Assembly (NCBI GenBank): GCA_039029915.1
Contig: JBCCFD010000472.1
Coordinates: 1 to 6,141, forward strand
DNA: 6,141 nt
From: QQUD01 sp039029915
GTDB lineage: Bacteria > Chloroflexota > Anaerolineae > Promineifilales > Promineifilaceae
Direction of reading: 5' to 3'
How positions within the stretch are numbered: position 1 is the first letter of the stretch; every line of letters starts with the position of its first letter. Both the position numbers and the translations under genes were made by a program. Of this stretch, positions 1 through 3,499 are shown in pieces. The notes under the pieces were generated by a model. That model worked only from the letters and a program-made list of their open reading frames with translations, was not told the origin of the DNA and ran no database searches.

Positions 1-1
1 C

Positions 2-1948
2 CATTACCGTCCCAATAGCTATCTTCATAAATGGTGGGCGCGTCGTTGCGGCAGCACCTTTCGGCTCATTTTAAAGCATCTGGTTGAGGAAAAATCAAAG
101 CAAGATTACTATGCGCCCAAAGGCTTAACGGGCAAGATTATCCTCGACCCGATGATGGGGGGCGGGACTACGCTTCATGAGGCAATACGGTTGGGAGCAA
201 CCGTGCTCGGTGCAGATTTAGACCCCATCCCCGTTTTGCAAGCGCGGGCTACGCTCTCTTCGATATCCCTTGAGCAGCTTGAATCAGCGTTTGAGCAATT
301 CTTTGCCAGCCTGCAAGCTGATTTGGCCCCGCTTTTCCAAACAATTGATCCCGATGATCAGACGGCCGTTCCTTTTTGGTACATGCTTTATGGTCTGCGG
401 CGGGTTTGTAACTGTCGTGAGGTGGTTGTGGTGGATAGCCTCACCTTACGCCAAAAGGCAGACGGCTCGCTTATTACGCTTGATCCTGAAAGCTGGCAGG
501 TCATTGATGGAGACAGACGGCTGGGAGGGGATAATAAACGGCCGTTACTCGTCGAGAAAAGCGAAAAAGAGTGCCCTCGCTGCCGTGCCCCCTATCGTGA
601 ACTGCTGGAAACGCCCTATTTCGAGCGATACGTCCCCGTTGCTATTGCGGCCCGCCACAAAAATGGCAAACTCTTTTTTAAGGGGGTTGATGCTCAGGAT
701 GTGGCCACTGTTGAACGAGCCAACCAATTACGATCAGGGCTTCCATTTTCTAGAGCTGACTTTGAAGTAGCGAAAGGGCGAAAATCGATCCAGCTTCACC
801 AGCGGGGGGTGTTTAACTATCTCGATCTCTTTTCCAGCCGACAGCTGCTTTATTTGCAAAAGAGCCTCACGCTGTTGCCAACGCTCCCTGAATTAGAGCA
901 GCTCAATTTAGGCCTTTTGGTGTCGACTTCGCTGGAGTTTAATTCGCTCTTGAGTGGCTATAAAGGCAAAGGCAAGCGGCGTTCTGGCGCGATTCGGCAT
1001 GCGTTTGCCCACCACGCCTACGCTTTCCCGTATACGGCCGTTGAGAATAACCCCGTCTACTTCCGTAAAGCGTCTGGTACGCTCCAAAAGCTGTTTCAGG
1101 CCCGAATCAAAAACGGCCGTTTGTGGGCCAACGCCCCCCGCGAACGCCGCATTGATAGCAACACCGCTGAATTCATCACCATTAATGGCGAACGGGACAT
1201 GGGGGTGGAAATTAAGGCAGAAGGCAAAGGGATAAAGGATGAAGAAAATGGTGAATGGTTAACGGTGAATGGTAAATGGTCAACCAATCCCCAATCCCCA
1301 ATCCCTAGCCCTCAACCGTTCTGGCTCCACCAAGGCACCTCCATCAACCTGCCCCTTGGCGACAACCTTGTGGATGCGATTGTGACGGACCCACCGTATT
1401 ACGACAGCGTGCAGTACAGCGATCTATCCACTTTTTTCAGGGTTTGGTTGCGCCAGCTCTTGCCTGAGGAGGCGGATTGGCAGGTGGACGTCCGAGAATC
1501 GGCCGTGGATCCGCATAAGCTGGACCGTGAGAGTCGGTATCGTGAATTGATGACGGGGATATTCTCGGAATGTCATCGGGTTTTGAAGGAGGAAAACGGC
1601 CGTTTAATTTTCACCTTCCACCATTTCAATCCCAAAGCGTGGATTGCTTTGTCATCCGCTTTAAAAGAGGCCAACTTTGTGCTGGTGAATCGGTATGTGG
1701 TATTTTCAGAAAATCCAATTTCAGTGCATATCAACAATATGAAGTCGCTGCTGCATGATGTGGTGCTGGTGCTGGCGCCAAAGGGAACAATTACGGAGCG
1801 GGGGTGGAAACGGCCGTTGTTTGTCGATCAAACCAACAGCGAACAATTTTGCCGTGATTGCGGCACAATCACTGGTTTTGTGCTTGACCAGAATTTAAAC
1901 CATGCTGAAATTATTAAGATTTGGCAGTCGCATCTAAAAATCAAATAG
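2..1948 (+). CDS. DNA methylase with Zn-ribbon (COG1743/DUF1156-like), 5'-partial
   Basis: This is a SAM-dependent amino-methyltransferase that probably makes N6-adenine (possibly N4-cytosine) marks on DNA. The frame is open to the left edge, so the visible 648 residues lack the true N-terminus; the ATG at 152 falls inside motif I and is not a start. Residues 11-15 (KWWARR-type) match the conserved N-terminal signature of this group. D49-PMMGGGTT is SAM-binding motif I, and the acidic ADLDP (D72) follows it. C136-x-C138 and C191-PR-C194 look like a zinc ribbon. D463-PPY466, followed by YDSVQYSDLSTFF, is the catalytic motif IV. A second CxxC lies at C617/C620 near the C-terminus. An in-frame low-complexity insert (about residues 405-437) sits just before the catalytic motif. 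No restriction or ATPase partner follows on the right; partners, if any, lie upstream. The family call is firm at the level of DNA methylase; the target base, recognition sequence and any defence role are not determinable here. Confidence 0.9.
   Translation, partial: HYRPNSYLHKWWARRCGSTFRLILKHLVEEKSKQDYYAPKGLTGKIILDPMMGGGTTLHEAIRLGATVLGADLDPIPVLQARATLSSISLEQLESAFEQFFASLQADLAPLFQTIDPDDQTAVPFWYMLYGLRRVCNCREVVVVDSLTLRQKADGSLITLDPESWQVIDGDRRLGGDNKRPLLVEKSEKECPRCRAPYRELLETPYFERYVPVAIAARHKNGKLFFKGVDAQDVATVERANQLRSGLPFSRADFEVAKGRKSIQLHQRGVFNYLDLFSSRQLLYLQKSLTLLPTLPELEQLNLGLLVSTSLEFNSLLSGYKGKGKRRSGAIRHAFAHHAYAFPYTAVENNPVYFRKASGTLQKLFQARIKNGRLWANAPRERRIDSNTAEFITINGERDMGVEIKAEGKGIKDEENGEWLTVNGKWSTNPQSPIPSPQPFWLHQGTSINLPLGDNLVDAIVTDPPYYDSVQYSDLSTFFRVWLRQLLPEEADWQVDVRESAVDPHKLDRESRYRELMTGIFSECHRVLKEENGRLIFTFHHFNPKAWIALSSALKEANFVLVNRYVVFSENPISVHINNMKSLLHDVVLVLAPKGTITERGWKRPLFVDQTNSEQFCRDCGTITGFVLDQNLNHAEIIKIWQSHLKIK
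362..1818. repeat. Cluster of ACGGCCGT palindromes (seven CGGCCG copies) within the methylase gene
   Basis: CGGCCG cores begin at 363, 539, 1035, 1114, 1500, 1597 and 1811. Six are extended to ACGGCCGT, and four of these to AACGGCCGTT (537-546, 1112-1121, 1595-1604, 1809-1818). Two reach 12 bp, AAACGGCCGTTT. They are read in all three codon phases: ACG-GCC-GTT (TAV), AAC-GGC-CGT (NGR) and CGG-CCG (RP). This points to DNA-level enrichment rather than a repeated peptide. A one-mismatch copy (AACGGTCGTT) lies at 2001-2010 after the gene. The pattern is comparable in kind to the cyanobacterial HIP1 palindrome, but the sequence differs. Confidence 0.8.
1214..1312 (+). repeat. In-frame block of three heptamer tandem-repeat families inside the methylase gene
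   Basis: The block is built of 7-bp units. AAGGCAG/AAGGCAA-type units run from 1214 to about 1247. Five consecutive AATGGTN-type heptamers follow at 1247-1281 (AATGGTG, AATGGTT, AACGGTG, AATGGTA, AATGGTC). Three exact CAATCCC units then run from 1285 to 1305, followed by the degenerate TAGCCCT to 1312. This is the pattern of short tandemly repeated repetitive (STRR) heptamers known from filamentous cyanobacteria and seen in some other environmental bacteria. Here it lies within coding sequence and adds about 33 residues without breaking the frame. The translated stretch is polar and Pro/Ser/Asn-rich, and lies between ordinary methylase sequence and the conserved segment leading to DPPY, which fits a surface loop. 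Confidence 0.8.
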
Positions 1949-2113
1949 TTGTATTGGCTCTTTAACGTTTTAATCTGGTTGAATGATGACGTAGTGGGGA
2001 AACGGTCGTTGACCTTTAAAACCGCCAACATTAATCATTTTTAGTTGCCTTATCGAATATTTCAACTTCCCTACGTTAATAAGATTGCTAATCTTTCACA
2101 TGAGGATCAATCT

Positions 2114-2317
2114 ATGGGCTGGAACAATGTACAATCCTATCTAATTTCAATTGCATTAGGCTACTTTTTCGGTATTGTTATGACAATGACAGCAGGCGTC
2201 TTTTTTATCTCTGTTGGGTATATCTTAGAGCTCGATACTAGTGTGGATGCAAGCTTTGAAATTATGAACAGTTTAGGGGGGCAGCGATGGGCGCTCTTGT
2301 TGGGTGGTTGGCCTTAG
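2114..2317 (+). CDS. Small membrane protein, N-terminal reading frame (67 aa)
   Basis: I do not recognise this family. The ATG at 2114 is chosen because TGAGGA lies 7 bp upstream (2101-2106); the frame could extend to a TTG at 2045 but without a ribosome site. Residues about 8-35 (SYLISIALGYFFGIVM and onward) form one long or two tightly packed hydrophobic segments. A short polar stretch (ELDTSVDASFE) follows. After G56 the frame runs only 11 more residues (QRWALLLGGWP) to a TAG. It overlaps the next frame by 31 bp. Reading -1 at the G6 run (2276-2281) would replace this tail with a hydrophobic AAMGALVGWLALVF continuation, so this may be the first part of one protein of about 177 residues rather than a complete gene. 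The gene begins 165 bp after the methylase stop. Confidence 0.55.
   Translation: MGWNNVQSYLISIALGYFFGIVMTMTAGVFFISVGYILELDTSVDASFEIMNSLGGQRWALLLGGWP
2276..2281 (+). other. G6 run at the junction of the two membrane frames: slip site, mutation, read error or Shine-Dalgarno
   Basis: The upstream frame reads TTA GGG GGG CAG. Re-reading one base gives TTA GGG GGG GCA GCG ATG and leads without a stop into the 2287-2646 frame. The joined peptide, NSLGGAAMGALVGWLALVF, reads naturally as the start of a membrane span. The homopolymer is a typical place for polymerase or ribosome slippage and for sequencing error. No strong downstream stem-loop was identified by eye. Confidence 0.5.
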
Positions 2318-2646
2318 TTTTTGAGCGTCATTCTACAACAAATGGACGATTAAAATTTTCATCACTGCGGATTTTCGTATGTGCTATGTTTGGTTTGTAT
2401 TTTGGTTACCATATCCACACGATATTAACAATTATTCCATCTTGGTTGATGATCCCCATGGTCGGTGGCACATTGGTTCCGAGCTTTCCAGCGGCCAATG
2501 TTGCCTGGATATTGGGAGTGTTAATGGCTATCTTTGTGACAAATCGGATCATAAATAGTCAAAGGGTTGGAATGAGCGAGCCGCATCAAGAAAAATGGCG
2601 TAAATTTTGGAATAACGAAAATAAAGATACCGACAATGAAGCCTAA
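2287..2646 (+). CDS. Small multi-span membrane protein, C-terminal reading frame (119 aa)
   Basis: I do not recognise this family. Hydrophobic segments lie at residues 1-12 (MGALVGWLALVF), about 28-50 (RIFVCAMFGLYFGYHIHTI and onward) and about 72-89 (VAWILGVLMAIFVTNRII). A charged hydrophilic tail (about 90-119, with EKWRKFW and many Asn/Asp) is probably cytoplasmic. The sequence looks like a three-helix membrane protein, or the last three spans of a four-span protein begun in the preceding frame. The ATG at 2287 has AGGGGGG at 2275-2281 five bases upstream, which could act as a ribosome site for translational coupling. Equally, that G run may mark a frameshift joining the two frames. Base composition is AT-richer than in the methylase or glycosidase genes. 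Confidence 0.6.
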   Translation: MGALVGWLALVFERHSTTNGRLKFSSLRIFVCAMFGLYFGYHIHTILTIIPSWLMIPMVGGTLVPSFPAANVAWILGVLMAIFVTNRIINSQRVGMSEPHQEKWRKFWNNENKDTDNEA

Positions 2647-2703
2647 GTGAAACGAAGTTCCTGCTTAGAATAAAATGATGGTTACAATCTTTGTTTCCTT
2701 GAG

Positions 2704-2752
2704 GTTCCGAAGTTTTCATTTAACAAGGTTTTCAAACTAGAAACTTCGGAAC
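2704..2752. terminator. 12-bp perfect inverted repeat between convergent genes, possible bidirectional terminator
   Basis: GTTCCGAAGTTT (2704-2715) is perfectly complementary to AAACTTCGGAAC (2741-2752), with a 25-base loop. It lies 57 bp after the membrane-protein stop and about 106 bp beyond the end of the oppositely oriented NTF2-like gene, the right place for a shared terminator. The loop is long and there is no clean T-tract directly after either arm, so it is not a textbook intrinsic terminator. It could instead be a remnant of a small mobile repeat or a protein-binding site. The rest of the 2647-2858 spacer is AT-rich and holds a 10-bp palindrome, AAAACGTTTT, at 2791-2800. Confidence 0.4.
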
Positions 2753-2858
2753 ACTTAATATCGATTTGATTTTACTTTAAATTGTATTTGAAAACGTTTT
2801 TGACATGCCTGATGGCACCCAGCCTGTTTTTATTGGTAAATTTTTTTGAAACAGTGTG

Positions 2859-3242
2859 CTATTTTTTTACCTCAATATTAAAGGATCGAATTAGATTGAG
2901 GTGTATTCCTGTTGTGGAGTCGAATTCATAGACATCACTGAAGGCATAAACCACATTATTATTCATAATGATTTGCCCGCTCGCGGCACCAAGGCTGCCA
3001 TCTGTTAACACCTTATCCAAAATCAGCTCTTTGACTTGACCGCTTTGAATACCTGCCAACGCGTTTTGGAACGTCTCTTTTCCCGAAATTGTGCTGTGCC
3101 CTACAACCTCCCACACCACATCATCTGATACCATTTCAAGAATTTTAGCGGTATCCTCTTGTGCAAAAGCGATATTAAACGCTTTAACAAACTCATTTTT
3201 AGGTGAGTTGCCACAATCTGCTGTGACTGTAATTTTTGCCAT
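2859..3242 (-). CDS. NTF2/SnoaL-like protein (127 aa)
   Basis: This is a single-domain protein of the NTF2-like (SnoaL) cone fold. It starts at MAKITVT. The opening helix KNEFVKAFNIAFAQEDTAKI (about residues 16-35) is followed by the characteristic MVSDDVVWEVVGHSTISGKE (disaster-zone strand, then the conserved G-KE). Later come strands VVYAFSDVYEFD and the terminal HLNLIRSFNIEVKK. Length and order are typical of the family, which includes polyketide cyclases, ketosteroid isomerase relatives and many small-ligand binders of unknown role. The specific reaction cannot be told from sequence. The start at 3242 is set by a strong Shine-Dalgarno sequence; the frame extends to a GTG at 3269 with no such site. 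There is no signal peptide, so it is probably cytoplasmic. The gene converges on the membrane genes and diverges from the glycosidase. Confidence 0.8.
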   Translation of the reverse strand: MAKITVTADCGNSPKNEFVKAFNIAFAQEDTAKILEMVSDDVVWEVVGHSTISGKETFQNALAGIQSGQVKELILDKVLTDGSLGAASGQIIMNNNVVYAFSDVYEFDSTTGIHLNLIRSFNIEVKK

Positions 3243-3246
3243 TGTT

Positions 3247-3253
3247 ACCTCCC
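3247..3253 (-). promoter_or_regulatory. Strong Shine-Dalgarno of the NTF2-like gene
   Basis: On the minus strand GGGAGGT lies four bases before the ATG at 3242 (read as GGGAGGTAACAATG). It decides this start over the in-frame GTG nine codons upstream. Confidence 0.8.
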
Positions 3254-3394
3254 TGCAAATTTCTATCACTCAAGATTTTAACTCAGTAGGATAAGGGAAA
3301 AATTTTGCGATGGGCTTGTTGACAATGCCCTGTAACTCCTATACCCTCGTCTTGAGTTTATGATATAAAAAACCACTTTCTTTTTGCGTTTATT

Positions 3395-3441
3395 GTAATT
3401 GACTAAGATAGGATACCGTTTCTAATCAATAGGTCAATTAC
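3395..3441. promoter_or_regulatory. 9-bp inverted repeat overlapping the candidate promoter, possible operator
   Basis: GTAATTGAC (3395-3403) is perfectly inverted as GTCAATTAC (3433-3441), with 29 bases between. The left arm covers the -35 hexamer and the right arm covers the predicted transcription start, a layout expected for a repressor that binds two sites. It could also form a leader structure or be chance in AT-rich DNA. Confidence 0.35.
3399..3426 (+). promoter_or_regulatory. Candidate sigma-70-type promoter of the glycosidase gene
   Basis: TTGACT (3399-3404) and TCTAAT (3421-3426) each match the consensus at five of six bases, with a 16-bp spacer. They would start transcription near 3433 and give a leader of about 67 bases before the ATG at 3500. 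It is the best plus-strand match in the spacer by eye. Promoter consensus in this lineage is not established here, so the call is tentative. Confidence 0.4.
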
Positions 3442-3499
3442 CCAGTGATTCAGACATTTCGTTTTCGATCGTTTGAATCACATCCAGGCTACACTCATC

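Noticed and set aside
152..154. ATG at 152 as methylase start
   Set aside because: It lies inside the SAM-binding motif. The frame upstream to base 2 encodes conserved methylase sequence including KWWARR, so the gene begins before the window.
1214..1312. CRISPR-like or tandem repeat array
   Set aside because: The units are 7 bp with no unique spacers and lie inside a continuous coding frame, which fits short tandem repeats and not CRISPR.
2045..2113. TTG start at 2045 extending the first membrane frame by 23 residues
   Set aside because: It has no ribosome site, whereas the ATG at 2114 has TGAGGA at proper spacing and begins just before the hydrophobic segment.
2791..2800. AAAACGTTTT palindrome as a regulatory site
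   Set aside because: It is a low-complexity A/T palindrome in AT-rich spacer DNA with no nearby start in either direction; chance is a sufficient explanation.
3243..3269. GTG at 3269 as start of the NTF2-like protein
   Set aside because: It has no Shine-Dalgarno sequence, and the strong GGGAGGT lies inside this extension and serves the ATG at 3242.
3319..3345. TTGACA ... TATACC as promoter on the plus strand
   Set aside because: The -35 is perfect, but the spacer to TATACC is only 15 bp and the -10 is weak. The 3399-3426 pair is nearer the gene and better balanced.
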